NCBI RefSeq assembly: GCF_020382885.2
Contig: NC_058498.1
Span: 8,344,501 to 8,408,500, forward strand
Origin: Scatophagus argus
Lineage: Eukaryota; Chordata; Actinopteri; Scatophagidae
Direction of reading: 5' to 3'
DNA: 64,000 nt
The position numbers were made by a program, and so were the translations under genes. Shown here in pieces: positions 1 through 15,088 of the stretch. The notes beneath the pieces were generated by a model, which worked only from the letters and a program-made list of their open reading frames with translations, did no database searches and was not told the origin of the DNA. Positions within the stretch are counted from its first letter, which is position 1, and the number at the start of each line of letters is the position of its first letter.

Positions 1-3000
1 GCCCTGCTGAGGGTAGCCCTGAGGTGCAGCAAAGCCACCTGCCGGGGTCGTGACCAGGAATGCGTTGAAGGGTGACGGAGGTTGTGCGGGGGTTCCACGA
101 CCTGCCGACAATGGAGGTCCATACCCACCTGCTCCAAAACAGAACAGATGTATTTTACAGCAATATTCTGACATAAATATATGCACGATTTCTATAATAA
201 TAATAATAATAATAACACAGTGGAAGCACAGATGTACTGTATCTCCATCATTGTCAATCTGCCATTGTTTTACTGAGCAGCGTAACAGACAGAAAGTTGT
301 TATATAAATGGTTTTGCAGGACACAATCTGAAGCTGAATGAAACTGAGCGAGCACAGGGCCGGCACTGCAGTGAGCGTTGCAGGTTGACCTGGAGGTGTT
401 GATATGAAACCGAGCCTGACCAATAGCAGGGGGAGGCTGGAATCTATTCAAGGCTGCCATCTGTCTCAAGCAGCAAATTATCAGCAGCCTTAGCCATTAT
501 GAATCAGTGATAACACGTGCTGTTAACTGTCATCAGCTTATTGGCCACACAGAATACAAGCCCATTTCTGTGACAGAAGTGCGTCAAGATAAGCACATGA
601 TCACATGGCAAAGGCACAAAACTCTATCTGAAGTTTGATCTGTTAATTTATGCAACATACAGAAAAACAAGCAATTCGCCGTTAAATCAAAAGGAAAATA
701 GTTTTTCTGTGTGTTCTCATGTGGACAACACCTACCTATGGGTTGGCCGGTAGTTGACACCCACACTCCTTCAGGAAGAGAAAAAACAAGTTAACAATGA
801 GTACAATATATTGTTGCCTGAAATGTAAAATGTTCACAGAATCTGGTTCAACATTCAACTGACAGTACAAGCAGTGACCTACATGCACAAGGTTAATGTT
901 AAAGCAGACGGTTTACCACATATAAACAGTCGCTACTACGTTTTCCTCTGAACTGCGAGCCTGACTTGCTGCGCTCTGGGACTTGTTCCCACTCACCCTG
1001 TGGCCCGTAAGCCTGTTGCCAACCCTGGGCGGGCTGTGTTGTCCAACCATTAGCTGCACTCAAGATGCCCCTGGGTGCCCACTGGCCAGGGCCAAGCTGG
1101 CCAGGAGCTTTGCTGTCACGAGGTTCAGCCTTCTTCACTTCCACCTGGACAAAAGGACAAGGAGGGCACATTTGGCAACACCAGTATAAGGCCCACGAAG
1201 TCCCTCACCTAGACAGACCTGTCCTACCACTGATTGTTTAATCTCAACATTTGGGGGAACTCTGACATCTTTCACTTTATGTTTATTAAAATAATGAGGG
1301 GCAACTATGTTAATCGATATTGCTGTGTAGCCAGGAGAGCTGTACAGCTATGTGTCTCAGGTACCAACTATCAAATGTTAATATCACAGTACACAAAGTC
1401 ATCTTTCAAAGGACACACAGTTTTCTGAAATGCATCTCCATATCCAGATCACAGCCTTTTAAGATGTACCTGAGAAACATAGATTTATTTATTTTTTTTT
1501 CCCTCAAATGAATAGCCCTATGTATGATAAAGTCATCTAATGGAAGGTCATGACTTACCTTTCTCCATATAAAAAATATAAAGAATCTCATTCTTATTTT
1601 ATTTGGAATAAGTTTTGGGGGAGGGGGGTTAATGAACTGGAGAAACAAAGCTGTATCTCTGTGCTAACAGAATATATAAAGGTAAACATGCAGAGAGTAC
1701 AAAACAGTCTTTTCTGTAAAATTGAATCTTCATACTGTGTCAAACGTGAGACAATTTTTTTCAATTAAGTACAAGTGGCTGATACACTTCGACCCAATTA
1801 TAATGTCAAGTCATTGCTGGAGGACAGCGTCTTTATAAAACAAAAACCTTAAAGGTTACAATGGTGACCTCAAGTTTTTTTTGGGTGATATTTATAATAA
1901 TAAAAAACACCATTTGTGTTGGAACTACTGCCTTACTAAACACTCAGAAACTGACTTTATTCATTCATTACATTACTTAAATTTGACTTTTATATATAGT
2001 TTGTCAATTGCTGTAATAGTTTGATGCCTTAGGTCGAATACAAATTTATTGCCCCAATAATAAAACTTTACTTCCTGTAAACCAGAGCAAAGAAACAGGC
2101 TGAGACTAAGGGGGAGCCAACCAGAAATAGACTGAGGGGTTGAGTTATTGGGGTCACCTTGCAGGAGGAAAACGAATCACAAATTCCTCCCAGCTTTAAG
2201 GTGTTGCCACCTTCCCCAGCCTCCCCTCTTCCTTCTCTGTCGACCTAATTACATGCACGTGTTTCCGGCAGTGGCCTCCCCGCCGCCGGCAGCTACCTGA
2301 GCACTTTCTCCCGTGGGCATCACAGCTACGAGTGATGGATACCATGACTTCTGTACAGTCCCCAACAGCAGAACTGGGATTTGTTCCACAGTTTGATGTG
2401 CTCCAATTTCTAATTTTGTAACTCATATCTCCCAGCCTCCCTCAAGTCCCAGCGTAAGGTAATGTCAAGTCAAGAACAATGGATTAAGTCAATCCTTGAT
2501 TCCTGCTGGAAACCAGGACAAAGTCAAGGGGGTGCATACCACCGGAGAGTATACAGGTTGGGCTGAATCATTTACAGAGGAAATGGGATTCGGACCATCT
2601 TTTTAATGTAATAATCAGCTTTTACAAAACATTTCCATAAAATGTCTTGTGTTGCAACTCAATATCATTGATTTAGCTTGATAAATCCATCTTCAATTTG
2701 GTTCAGGAAAGGTTTTTACAAAACACCCTGTCTAATAGTCCTCTTCTATGAAAAAGTAATTAAAAATTAATTAACACACAAGAAAAGAACACGCTTCCAT
2801 TTATTGTTTGTTTACAATAAGTAGACGAAGGGGTCTCTGGAGGGCTGGGGGGGTTAAACTGCTGACCTCAACCTGCAATAACACTAGTTCAACTGCAGGC
2901 AAGGACCTTTTCCTGCATTTCATTCTCCATCTCTCCCCTTTTTCCTGTCATTTTTCTACTGTCCAAATTCTCAAATAAAAACACAAAATGCCCCCTTACA

Positions 3001-6000
3001 ATAAAACAAACCAACAAAAAAAAGACTTAAGGAGCCATCTAAATACCAAGTACAGAAACGAGTTAACACGCAATATTACTGAGCATTTGACTTTGATCTT
3101 TTTTTTATGCCCACAAACCATCACTGTCAGCATGGAGAACATCCCTCCTCTGGTATCTCTGTAGAGTGGTTTAAAAGCTGCTAATTACAAAATGTCTACT
3201 GGGGAAACAAGGGGCTGTTAATGATTGAGAGCGTTAAATGTACATTTAAAACCCGAGTGTCAGGAGCAATCCTAGGCAGATATGTACCAAGTAGCACTTT
3301 CTTTTGCTACAGAACTAAAACGTTTTTTTAATGGGTTGTTTTAATCAGCTGTGGTGCCAGGTGGGTGATGTTTGCCACAAGAAATAGAACAAAAGAAGAA
3401 ATGCCAGAAGGTTAGGAGGTATGCTTGAATATATAACACCATAGTAAATCTATTATTTTGTCCTGGAAGGACAGCTTACCTGACAGTGAAATCTGAATTG
3501 TCTTTGTGCAGTAAACCCCATCCATCTGGTACCCATGCTGAGATAAAACAAACACTAAGAAGTGACACGCAAATACTGCTGCGAGACTCGAGTCTCATCC
3601 TGAGCAGCATTTTAGAGGTCTGACAGACACAGTATGGAGATTCTTAAACTGAGGTCACTGACTTGAGCTTTTTCTTTAACTTCAAAAAGAAAAAAGAAAA
3701 CATGTTGACGTGTAAGTGACCTGCCAACAAAACATCAGAAAACAAAAGAAAGAGAACTGATGGGACCAATCCTTTAGGTGCTTTATATTCAGTGAAATTT
3801 TCTCTTTAGATCTTTTCTTTTCTACTTCTGTAAATGAGAGAAATGACATAACTTGAATATTATACATAATATAATCTATTGCACTTAGACATCCTAAAGG
3901 AGTGGTCAGTTTAAACAAAGCCTTGGGCGACAATAGAAGCTGTAATACAGCAGCATTTGTGAAGGCGCATTGTGCCTCTGGAAACTATAAGCCATATCGG
4001 TTAAGTGTGAGGGCAGTACGTGTTTGGAGAAAATAACAATAATGAGTAAATTAATTTAGTGGTCTGATCATTTTAAGATGTTAAAGGATAACTTTGTGCT
4101 GTGATGCTATGGTCACTAATGGTTGCAACTGGAAAAAGGAGCTTTAACTAATAAAACAGCATAATAGCAAAATTCTCACTTCGTCGCCCAAGCCTCTGTT
4201 TGATCTTAAGGGTAAAATAAAACTACAACTACACACTTTTTTGCCCATGATGTCGTGAAAATGCATGTTGACAGCCTGGTCCACTGATTGTTCGGCCTCG
4301 AAAGTAATAAATCCAAAACCTAGCCAACGACCAAGAGTGAATCAAGGTAGCAGGGGGGTTGTGACAACACAAGATGAAGAACAGTATTGGGCTTCAGCAG
4401 ACTGAGGATCCGTCAAGACTGAGCAAGAGGCTCCTGGGGTTCGGATGATGTCGCAGACTTGCAGAACAACACAAATCCAAGACTAAAGCCTGGGGGATTG
4501 AAGGAAACTTTTCTCTTTACTGTGCAGTGAAATATTTTGAGCGGATAACAACACACGCCTGTTTAACTGCTAAACATGGAAGCTGATGAGTGCAGCATTT
4601 GATTTAATGTGAAATCTCACATTCAATTCAAATCCATCTTCCACCCTCTAACATTGATAAATGCCAATTGAACCAATACCACTTTTTGTTACTTCATGCC
4701 GTTTCATCCAAACCCCACCTTGATCTGTCCCTTGGTACATTGCTGTGGAGCACACACTCGCAGCAGCCATTGTTAATGCATCACAAAAATATGGAGAAAC
4801 ACAAACTGTAGAATGCCTAAAGCTTTCTCCAAGCTTTCCCAAATTCGGTATTTTACTTTTGAGTCAGCCAGGATAAGCCTAAAATGGACAATTAAAATAT
4901 TGCTCACAACGGTAACACAAAGATATAGGCCATTACTGGCTTACCAAAGTGGCGAGTTGCTGATTTTGATGAGGAGTTTCCATGGGGGATAAACAAAGTT
5001 CACCAACAAGAATGCAAAGTCTAAGAACTTTCTGATCCAATGTTTTGATTGCGCCAACTGCAAAGTAAGCTTTTCTTTATCTGGCTAGCTATCTGTAACA
5101 GAACTTTTCAGAGTGCTAGCAGGCCGTACTACACTGCAGTGATCTACTTTCAATTTGATTAACTTTCCGCTGTGGCAGAATTGGGTTGTGTGCACAACTC
5201 TACTTGGGGACCTAACCTGAATCCAATTAAACATCCTAAGAGACAACCGAGATTTTAGAGACCTCTAGTACCATGCCAATCATTCCCAAGCTTCATGATC
5301 TATTGCTATTAATAACATCTGTCAATGACCCGTCCTTAATCTAAATCTGAAACCAAGTTGACACATTAAGAGACTGACAGATCTCGGTTGCAGTGTGTCT
5401 AGTTGTGTCTAGTTGAAATTTTCAAAACTTTTTACTTAAATTAGATATGAACTCTTAATCGACCAAATTCTTAAAAAATGTTAAATGACATGGAGCTACC
5501 ACTTAGTGTGGACTGCCTGTAACTCAGAAGGACAGACGTCGACTGGGACCATTGACATTGAGCTTTAACAACTATTTGATGATCGATTTGTCAAAAAATT
5601 TTGATAGATCTTGATGACTACATGAACATTTAAGTAAATAAGATTTTAAAATATCACCATGGGCTCTAGAAAATTACTACTGCGCATTTCTCACAATTTA
5701 AGTAACTGATGATGTAAATCTCCATTAATTACAAAGCCCTAAGTTCTCTCTATGATTACATTAACTCTAAACTAAACAAGCATTTGATTTAAGGGCATGG
5801 AATTTTGTAGAAGGTCTATTTTTAGACATTTTTGTGAAATTTACAGTGAAATTGTCTGTCAAAATCAGCTCCTCTTAAATTAAAAAAAAAAATAACAATC
5901 ATTCAGAGGATGCGAGTCAATATCAGGGACCTATTTTCATCTAACACACCACTATAAGAATGAAAACTTCAACTGCTGCTTAACTATCACTCAGATAAAC

Positions 6001-9000
6001 TGGAGGCAAATTCTCAACAAACTCTTCCTCTCTAATTACAGAGAAACTTCACAATGTGATGCAACTTTGTCTACTCTCCATTCTGATCAAGTAAAAAAAA
6101 AAATTGGGTGCTTTTACATTTGGCCTGTACCTCTGTGCTACCAGTCAATGCACAGTAACCTAAAGGAGAAAAGACAAATCTTAAGAGACACTGTTAATCA
6201 CATTCAAACCATTCACAAGGAGAAGGGGGACAGAAGAAAGAAAAATAGAAAGGGCTTACTTACAAAAATACTTAACTTTCTAAATATGGGAAAACACACA
6301 CTGTGCCATTTAAGATACATGTATCAGTTACATCTAAATCAAGGCAAAGAAAACTTATTCCAATGTTGAAAGTCTAACGGTTTTAGTAAAAGAAACTGTT
6401 TATACGATTAAAGATTATTTAATGATTGTTACTGGTACAATACGTCATGTTAAATTCCAATGACAAACTATTCTGGGTTTCTCCCAATAGAGAACGAATG
6501 AGGGTGTTGAAGAAAGAGCAGTAAAACATGCTGTTGTGGGTCAGCGGCCGCTGCATCATAGCAATGTAGGACAGATGAAACAGCTGTGACTGTAACTCAG
6601 CGAGCAGAGTCTGACACCAACACTGCCAGTGGCATGGGGGTCTGATTCCCAGTGAGGCCATCCGTGCTAAAAGTGTCTGCACATGTCACAAACTCATGAC
6701 ACATTTATGACTAACTATATAAACTTTTCGGAGATTTTGAGGTCTGTCATTTCTTCTGTCGGGAAAGATGGTCGGAGAGGCTCTCGAAACGGAAAAGGAC
6801 ACGTAAAAACCTTTTTAAATTACCCCATTGTTCTAGTGATAACAATGTAATATTCACCTCCAGCCTTTGGACTGAAACCAGGCTCTTTGAAGGACAGATC
6901 TTCCCTTAGACACCCAAACTGTGCCCAATGTGTCAGTTGCATGTTGTGATAAAGCACTGTATTTTTTGGAGCACCTACTTCGCTGCAATCTGCCTTTTCT
7001 TCCTCAGTTACTGATCTCTTTTGCCTTCCACAACGCCTGTGAACCACCTTCAAATTAGATGCATGAACTTTCTGCAGTGTGTAAGTGTTTGTGGACATTT
7101 TCTGGCAGAGAAGAATTTTCAGCGATCTCACAGACTGTATGGAAACTGCTGTGGGAATTATCTGGCGTCCCTACTTCTGAAATGGACGTTTTATGTTTGA
7201 TAGTTTAAACAGCTTAATATTTCATTTCCACTTTCCTTACTGATTTAACTGTTTAGGTCATTGTTTTAAGGAAACCTGACAAATATTCACTAAGAACAGA
7301 CTTTTGGTTTGAGTAAATAAGCAATTTGAGAGCTTTGGAAGATTGCTTGTATTTTTCCTAACATTTTCAAGCTCAAACAAGTTATCTATTAACAGAAAAG
7401 CTCAACCAATAACTGAAATGAAATTAACTCTTAGCTGCCTTCTTTGACTTAACATCATCATCATAATTGTCATAATCAGGGTAACATATGTAGCCAGTTA
7501 TCCATAGTAGGGAAAAAAGCAAACAGCAGAAAGGAGATCAAAATGTTTAGTAGATCACTAGCTAATGCCACGATTTGTTTTAGGGTGGATTTGTCCTTTA
7601 AAGGTTAGATCCACATTTTGAAGTCTGAATAGTCAGGTGCCCAGATGAACACTGCACGTTGTTATTTGTCCTCCTGTAAACATTGGCCATTACAAGATGC
7701 CATCCTAACATGGCTGCAGCGTAAGAGATGAGTTAGTCACCCGAAAAGATGTTCACTTTGGAAGAATTAGATTTAATTTACTCAAACTGCTGAGTCGTCA
7801 TATGAGCTTCACATAAACAGATTAACACATTTCTGCTGAGAGTGAGCACTGTGGATTTTCTACTCACTCTTGAATCTCTCAATGAATCTTCCTCATACAT
7901 CTCATTTCATTTATGGTGGGCCCAAATATGCACCATTAGCCAGGCTAATAAATTCAGATGTAGTGATCATAGTCACCCCAAGAAGAACACTGCTCATGCA
8001 GTTAATCTTGAAAATGACCATTTGCACTACTTTCATCATGATGATGACCTTGTGAGGTCGAAACCAGTCTGCGTTTTAACCAATATTCTTGACTAAAGGC
8101 TTTTAAGCTTCTGTCCTGGCTCTGCATGAAGAACATTTATGTTCTGAAAACAATATATTTAGCAGAATAGAAATGTGTCCTTGGAACAGACCCACGTTTA
8201 ACACAAGGTCTTGAAGGACACTACATCAAATCCAAATCAGAACCTGCAACTGAGCTTGTGATAAATGCTGAGACTTTAAGGTGCCACCTACTGTTCTATT
8301 AGGAGGGCAAATCACATGCAACACTACACAAATTTATAACCATGACATAAAACACTTAATGTCTGTTTAAGAATTTCATGCATTTCACTGGAGAGAAATG
8401 TACTTAATGTTACAGAAATGCTTTCCATTCCACCTCCAAAAAATGTTACGTTTTACACTTGATGGTGACTTTGTATGAGGTTTTATTTGACACGTTTTGT
8501 GTTTAATAGTGTGTTTTTACCCTACACAAAACTCCTGTTATGGGTGACAGTGTTTAAATTGAATATCTGGGGCTGAATGGGCTTTTTCTCTTTGGGCCAG
8601 AATAGTTTGTCATGAGATTTAAGATGGTAAGGTATGGAGAGGGGAGAGGAAAAAAAAACGGGATCAGCTTTTACCTCGGGGCCTCTGCTTCTCCGCATCA
8701 TAGATCATTACCACCTCTGTGACCTTGAATGGGACAAAGGGAAACAGCGGCTCAATTTAGAAAACACGGCTTGTTCTTAATCCAATTAAATATTCTGCCT
8801 CAATTTGGACTAATCATTAATTTGCCTATCTCATCCCACTATTTTCACTACAAATTTCATGTTTTTTCATTTCATTTTCATTATTGACCCTGCTCAATGT
8901 CACATCCGTTCAAGCAGTCTTAATGACGATACGAACTCACTTGCATCATGTGAATTGAAATACTCACCACTCCGAATCTATTGAAATAGTCCCTGAGTTC

Positions 9001-12000
9001 AGGCTCGCCGCAGTTATGGGGGATTCCACCTACAAATATCTTCTTTGATTTATTGCTATCAGCTTTGCTGCCCTTCTGAAAGAAAACAGGGAGTGTATGG
9101 ATTTCAATGTCTGTTAAAGGATCACTCTGGGAAGGGGCCAGTTAGCCATCATCTATTCAGACAGTGCAGAAGAAATTAGGTTCTCCTCTTGCCCTGGGGT
9201 ATAATTCTTAACATGTCATGTCAATGCAAACACTAGTCTCTACAGACCAGAGAGCACAGCTTTCTCCACTTGCTCTCAACCACTAAGCATTCCACCATTG
9301 CTGTGCATGGCACCATAAAGGCTAGAGGCTGCTTACGACAATAATGACTTTTAACAATTACATTTTTTCCTTTTGTTATTGAAACATTGTGTAGCAGCTA
9401 CATGACTTAAAGTTAGTTAATGGAGTTCCAGCCTCATTTATAAAAGCTTCTGACTTCCAACCTATTTTTGCAGCCAAATGTGACTTATAAACATGTTTTA
9501 TTGACAGCAAAGGTGCAATAAATAAAATCTTTGCTGCTCAAACAGACAAAATGACTATAATAGATCTGTAGTGGCTTGTCAGCATTGCTGATTGGCCCAC
9601 AAATTACCCAAGTTGCTCCAGAGAATTAAAAAAAAAAAAAAAAAATCACTGCTGAAAGCAATTTTCTGAACCACACCAGCCTACTCTCTAAACCCTCTTG
9701 TGTTTTCTCAGCTTTATTCAGTGAGGGAGGAAAACATACCTCAACTAAGAAGGCATGAAATTTCATCTAAATTTAGAAAATCAAGAAAATTGTTCTACAT
9801 TCAAAAAAAGGTAATACAAAAGCTTTAGTATAATTCCAATATATCAAGGCAATGCATGCCTATGACCCCTTTATTAGGTATCAATATGTATATGTTGCAC
9901 TGTATGAAGAAAAACAAATCTGAGAATGGTGATCAAAAAAACAATTTAGGTCAAAGTCAAAGTGTTTTTATAAATGAAGCTCGAGGTCTCCTCATGGCCC
10001 ATGAAAAGAGACTAAAGTCAAACCTCAGCGGGAGGGAATGGAGAGGCCAACCGCCTTAGTCTAGTGCAGCAGAAGCACCTAACCTAACTTCACCAGTAGA
10101 AATCAGGTTCCTCTTACCCAGCCCTCCTTGGTTCGAGACTTTTCAGGTTGCATTCCTCTGGGGGTGCAAGGCTTCGGGTCAATCTAACAGCAGACAGAGA
10201 GAGTTTGACATCAATGCCCAGATAAAAGGCACCTTCATATGTTCTTTTTCACGATAACAATATGTTGGCTGCTTCATGCAACAGTGCACCATATGTACTG
10301 ACACACATTAGTTTTAAAAATGTGGCCTATAAATATGCCCTTCTGCGCCTCTGTCAACAGAACAAAGGAAGCAATAAGTAATCCGTGGTGAGCTGACCGT
10401 CTGAGAGGAATAACGCAGGGAAAAGTAGATTAACAGCAGCTTGTTTCCTTTCAGTCGTCTGAGAGAAATTCATGTTTAACTGCCACTTTTGCTGATTTGA
10501 CTTCAAACAGGTAAGTCTTGTTGGGCATACAAACGTCAGTCTTTGCAAAAAGCATCATCTGCACTAATGTCTGCAGGCAGGAACAACCCACAGAAAACTT
10601 CTCCTTGAATAACTTTTAACTCCTATGAATGATGAAATACAGGATGAGGTTTTTCCACACTGCTCACACAGAGCACAGGTAGATTACGCCAGTTGATTTG
10701 ACTATCTGTTCCTTTGATTTAGAATACTCACATTTCTTCCATCAAGATTATGCGGCTTCGTCTCCAGCACTGTCCGTACACAATTGGGGTCTTTGAATTT
10801 GACAAAGCCGAAGCCTCGTGACTGATTTGTAGTTTTGTCCTTCATGATGACACAATCTACTACTTCCCCATACTGTGAGAAGTAGTTTCTCAGTGTCTCT
10901 GAGAAAAAAAAGAAATAACATGACATATCTGCTTCATGAAAATAATCACAAAACCATACAGCAATACTGAAGGTATAATCCAGTCCAGTCTGCCTACTGA
11001 ACACAAAGAAGTACAGTCGTGATTTATAGAACTTGTGCTTTCATTATGATAAATGATGCTAAGAAAACATCTTCAGCACTTCAACCTGCACTAAAATGGA
11101 AAATGGGACCAAAACAGGTGAAAAGAAAAAAAAAACCCCAAGCACCACTTGTCATATATTTACACCGGGAACACTACAAGTCATTCACTGACCTTGATAT
11201 TATCTTATGGCAGAATGTTGGGAATCGAACCAATGTCTCTTTATGCAAAAAAATATAAACAGACACATGATGCTCCTCAGCAGCAAACAGAGCACTGACC
11301 CACTGTCACATTGCATGGCACTAAATGTACACCCAACCACTGTAACACCCATACACGCCCACAGAAGCAAGGCATACAAGTTTGAACAAATGAGGACTCA
11401 CTTTGGAGAGAGTTAACGTAATTGCTTTTCTCATTTCTGGGAAGCCCTGAGGCATCGCCAGGGAAACAAGCTAGAGTTACACAGCGCTCTGGTTCAGATA
11501 TTAATGTTAACAGTGCTGTTAACACAGACAAGTCCTTGTGCAAAGTTACACAATGACCAACCAAGCATGAGCCAGTAAAGTGCTTCATACAAACTAGACC
11601 ACCTCTGGGAAAGTCTGAATAAGAGGACAATGTATACGCAGACCAGATATCAGATACCAGTGGTCGAGGTTTGCGACTGTTCATCAGCAACCACCTCCAC
11701 CAAGGACATCATGTTTTTGGCCCAGTTTGTTGGTTTGTTTGTTTGTTTGTTCATCTGTTTGTCAGCAGGGTTACAGGCAAACTGCTGGCAGGATTTTTGT
11801 GAAACTTGGTGGAGAAGTATAACATGGACCAAGTAAGAAGCACATTAAATTTTGAGGTGGATCCAAATCACAAGGCGGATAGACAAAATATTTTACACTT
11901 TCGCAGAATGAGCATAGGATTCAGCTGCAGGTTGGCCCCTCGTCCTCAGAAGAGAGCAGCAGCGGAAAAGTGAGTAAATTAAGAGAGAGTGGTGGTTAGC

Positions 12001-14269
12001 AAAAACAAAGCACTGAATCAGAAAAATAAAAAGTCGTTTTCTGAGTACCCTTCTAGTTAAATAATGTATAAAAGGGATAAAGTATAAAAAAATACAATTA
12101 AATATTCCGGACACAAAGAAACGGCATTAATAACAAAGCCACAAGCAGACCCTACCAACAATGTCTGGATGACAATTCTTGAGTTATCCGCATGAACGCA
12201 CAGGCTCAAAAAAATGTGCAGTACAGCTGAAACAATGCAATGTTTCCTGCAGGGCTATGGTATTGCACTATAATATATTTCTAGGACTTTGCAAGCTTGA
12301 TATCATCGTGATGATGACTTAATATATCACGATATTAATATCGTACTAGTGCTCTGATATTTCAGAAATGTCAATATGGACGGTGGTGTTATTGTCCACT
12401 TCATGTCATCATTACATTAATCACTTTATATCGTCTTGAATAACATAGTCATTGTAACATTTGGACCACATAGTAGTCATAATTTTACTGACAGCAATAA
12501 AATTATGACTGCTGCCAAGGTTTTTATAACAATACCAAAATGATGTGTTCAATATGTTACCTCACTGAACACAGCATAATGTGAACAGCTATTTAAATCA
12601 GGCAACATCTGATCAAGTAATGAATGAGCAAGACAATCTCTCTCTGTTTGACCATCATAGCTGTACAAGTAGAGATCATATCACACACCTTTGTTTTAAT
12701 TATTGCAAGAAATCACCAACAGCCATATGCAAAATATCACATACTGACATCAGTACTCAACAGAAGTAAAAAATAATGAGATTTATATTGCAATAATAAT
12801 GCCCATCTCCTCTCTGTATTTTAGTACTAAATATTACTTGATAATCTATCAAGTCTGTTCAACTTTGAAGCCCAACAAAAAGCCCAACAGGCCACAAATC
12901 CATGCAGCTTTGTCTGGGTCACCAAGAGAAATTCCTGTTAATTAAAAACACTATCTGCTTGAAGTGGCTGACCTTTTAACAGGCTAAATAGAGTGTCTTA
13001 CCTTGTGTGGTACTCCAGTCCAATCCGCCCACAAAAAGTTTCCTGAAAAAAGGTAGATACATTACCATTAAGTCAGTCATTGATGATCACTTTCAGTCAG
13101 AGTAAACTATAAAGCACAAGCATCATGACAAAGTCCTAAACAAAAGACATCAAAACCACGGGGAATTGAGAGTAAAAACACAGATGTCTCGGTGGATAAG
13201 ACTGAAAGCACAGTTTTAGAGGTATAACAACGCTACAGCTGACTAAACAGCCAAGTACACAGATATTACACAACATGAGGCAATGCTGCTACCAGAGCTC
13301 CTGCAGCTTGGGGGGATATGCACACAGCTCCAACTAAAATGACCGTTTTTATGTAACTCATAATAAGGTCCAACAGTGGCCATGGCTGTCACTTTGGTCC
13401 TCTGATACGAATGCGATGGCCTCGACAAATGGTCTTTTTATGAACCTCCTGCCACGTAAGTTACCCCGGGACGGGGCCATAGCGTTGAGCAAGCTAATCA
13501 ACCCTCAGCTGACAAAACTGAATCCAGAATCTACAGCAGCCTGTCTACCACCGCCTCCAGTCCTCAGCACTGAAACCACGAGTATTTTCCAGTCAGAGCG
13601 GAGCGGAGCGGAGCGGAGGAGAGAGCGGCTGCTCCGCTCCCTGCATGCGCACCGGGGAACTCGAATGCCGGGTTGCAAAACTAGAAGTTTAACGGCAGTT
13701 TAAGCGGCACCAATATCGAACTAGCTAGCGAGTTCATTGATGTTGGGTTAAGTATGTATGTGGCGTGCTTTGACAAAAGTGGAAGGTTAGTTAGTGCGGA
13801 CCAGGATGCCCCATCCTCCAGCAGTGCCCGCTAAATGTCCTCGCATTGGCGAAGTCGAGAAGGGAGACTTTCGCTTCGCTGGCAAGCATTAGCTTAGCTA
13901 GCCCAGTTGCTTCGAGCTAACTGAAAACTGCACTGAAATAAGTAAATACACTTTAACGCATTCCCTTGACAGGCTAAGTAGTAGCACTCCAGACAAACAA
14001 GGTCTCTTTCGCCGTAAGCAATAAGGGTAACAACTGGGTTACTTTGATAACTACTTACACTTTTCTCCGTCTTTCCTCAGGCTAGCGATCTCGCTAAGTT
14101 ACTAAAGCTAGCTTAGCCTGCTAGCTAACGTTAGCTGTCAAATGACAGCTTGACAAGACAGCACGTAAACTATAAGTTACCGCGCAGTTTACAGTTTTAT
14201 GCGCCTGCAGTATTCGGCTTTGTTAAATGAATCTTACCCGACTTCATCTCCGACTAAGTTGTTGTTCAT
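1..14269 (-). CDS. dazap1: DAZ-associated protein 1 (two-RRM hnRNP-like RNA-binding protein), 3' end beyond window
   Basis: DAZAP1 binds RNA and acts in splicing and translation, moving between nucleus and cytoplasm (family knowledge). Ten coding exons are read on the minus strand: 14238-14269, 13002-13042, 10732-10898, 10118-10183, 8968-9075, 8675-8723, 4237-4319, 997-1144, 736-768 and 1-128. All have GT-AG borders and matching phases, giving 285 residues before the window edge; the human protein has 407. RRM1 spans about residues 10-97, with RNP2 LFVGGL and RNP1 RGFGFVKF. RRM2 spans about 113-190, with IFVGGI and RGFGFITF. After these comes VEVKKAEPRDSK and the start of the Gly/Pro/Gln-rich tail; the missing part should be the rest of that tail. 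The start was chosen because exon 1 (MNNNLVGDEVG) aligns with the short vertebrate N-terminus. Exon 1 lies in a CpG-rich region, which fits broad expression. The identification is very secure. Confidence 0.96.
1145..4236. other. dazap1 intron 7, no coding sequence seen
   Basis: This intron separates the exon that ends RRM2 from the exon opening the low-complexity tail. It is AT-rich, and the open frames in it are short and unrelated to any family I recognise. No mobile element with clear ends was found. Confidence 0.7.
4320..8674. other. dazap1 intron 6, no coding sequence seen
   Basis: This is the longest dazap1 intron in the window, and it splits RRM2 inside the RNP1 glycine codon. It is AT-rich. 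The largest open frames, near 6067-6369 and 6820-7131, have no recognisable domain and no splice partners. Confidence 0.7.
11720..11895 (+). repeat. Dispersed teleost repeat in dazap1 intron 2
   Basis: A GTTT-rich run at 11729-11752 leads into sequence of the type 'ggcaggatttttgtgaaact tggtggag', ending near 'ggtggatccaaatcacaagg'. I recognise this as a dispersed repeat seen in many fish introns; the class is not certain. It lies antisense to dazap1, between exons 2 and 3. Confidence 0.5.
13594..13625. repeat. GAGCG pentanucleotide repeat in dazap1 intron 1
   Basis: About four and a half tandem copies of GAGCG followed by related purine-rich sequence, within the GC-rich first intron between 13042 and 14238. 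It is a short perfect pentamer array and could vary in length between individuals. Confidence 0.7.
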
Positions 14270-14440
14270 TTCTGAGGCTTAAGCGGAGGGGGGCTGTAGG
14301 AGCTGTGACCGGCTTATTGCTTCAGTGCTGCCCCTCTCAGACTGAGAGCGGAGGAAGGTCACTCCGCTTTTTGGTTCAAACTGTTCTGCGCAATGACGAC
14401 GCTGCAGGGGGCAGCGGCCTTTAAAGGAACATTACACCCA
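14270..14440 (-). promoter_or_regulatory. dazap1 5' UTR and core promoter (inferred)
   Basis: Sequence upstream of the dazap1 start codon is CpG-rich and free of repeats. On the minus strand it has a TTTAAAG element near 14420 and a TGCGCA core near 14388, which resembles half an NRF1 site. Such CpG promoters are usual for housekeeping RNA-binding proteins. The transcription start itself is not visible, so the 5' UTR length is a guess. Confidence 0.4.
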
Positions 14441-15088
14441 ACCATCCGACTCACTCTCTTTGCTATTTTTAATCTATTCCAGAGGGGTAGCTGCTTTAAC
14501 CCCCCAGGTCTTTTTATTGCGTACTGAGTTCATTAAGCATCGGGAAATTGCTTTTACGCAGAAACATCCCTCAAAACAATAAATGACCACAAATTTAAAG
14601 ATTTAAACGACAGGACAACAATAAAAAGCGGACAGCCCTCATGAAACACAATTACAATGACAGAATACAGGAATAACTGGATTGTGGCCTGATTATTAGA
14701 CTCACAGTGGAATAAAAGTAAACTTAATGTGCTTACCAAATTTCTTCCTGTTGGACGTATCCTGTCTAGGTCTGAAGATGTTGTGTTGATCCTTTATTTA
14801 AACAGTCTAATTGAAAACAAGGCCTGCAAACAAGGACAAAAAAAAACATGCAGTACAAAAGCAAGTACAATTCAACCACAAAATGACATACAAATAAACA
14901 CATTAATGATGTACTTTAACTCCATTAACAAAAACAATAACAAGTAGCGTTCAGAATGCCTCAGTGTAATGTTTTGAAGTAACATGTAATAACAGACTTT
15001 ATCATTTTTCTGTAACTCATTCCACCTATAGGGTGCTCAGTATCTAAAATAAGTTTTTTCCATGCTCAGTTTCAACAGCAGGTATGGC

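Noticed and set aside
13416-13703. Open frame of 95 codons on the plus strand in dazap1 intron 1
   Set aside because: It lies in CpG-rich intron sequence and includes a pentamer repeat; no domain or exon structure supports it.
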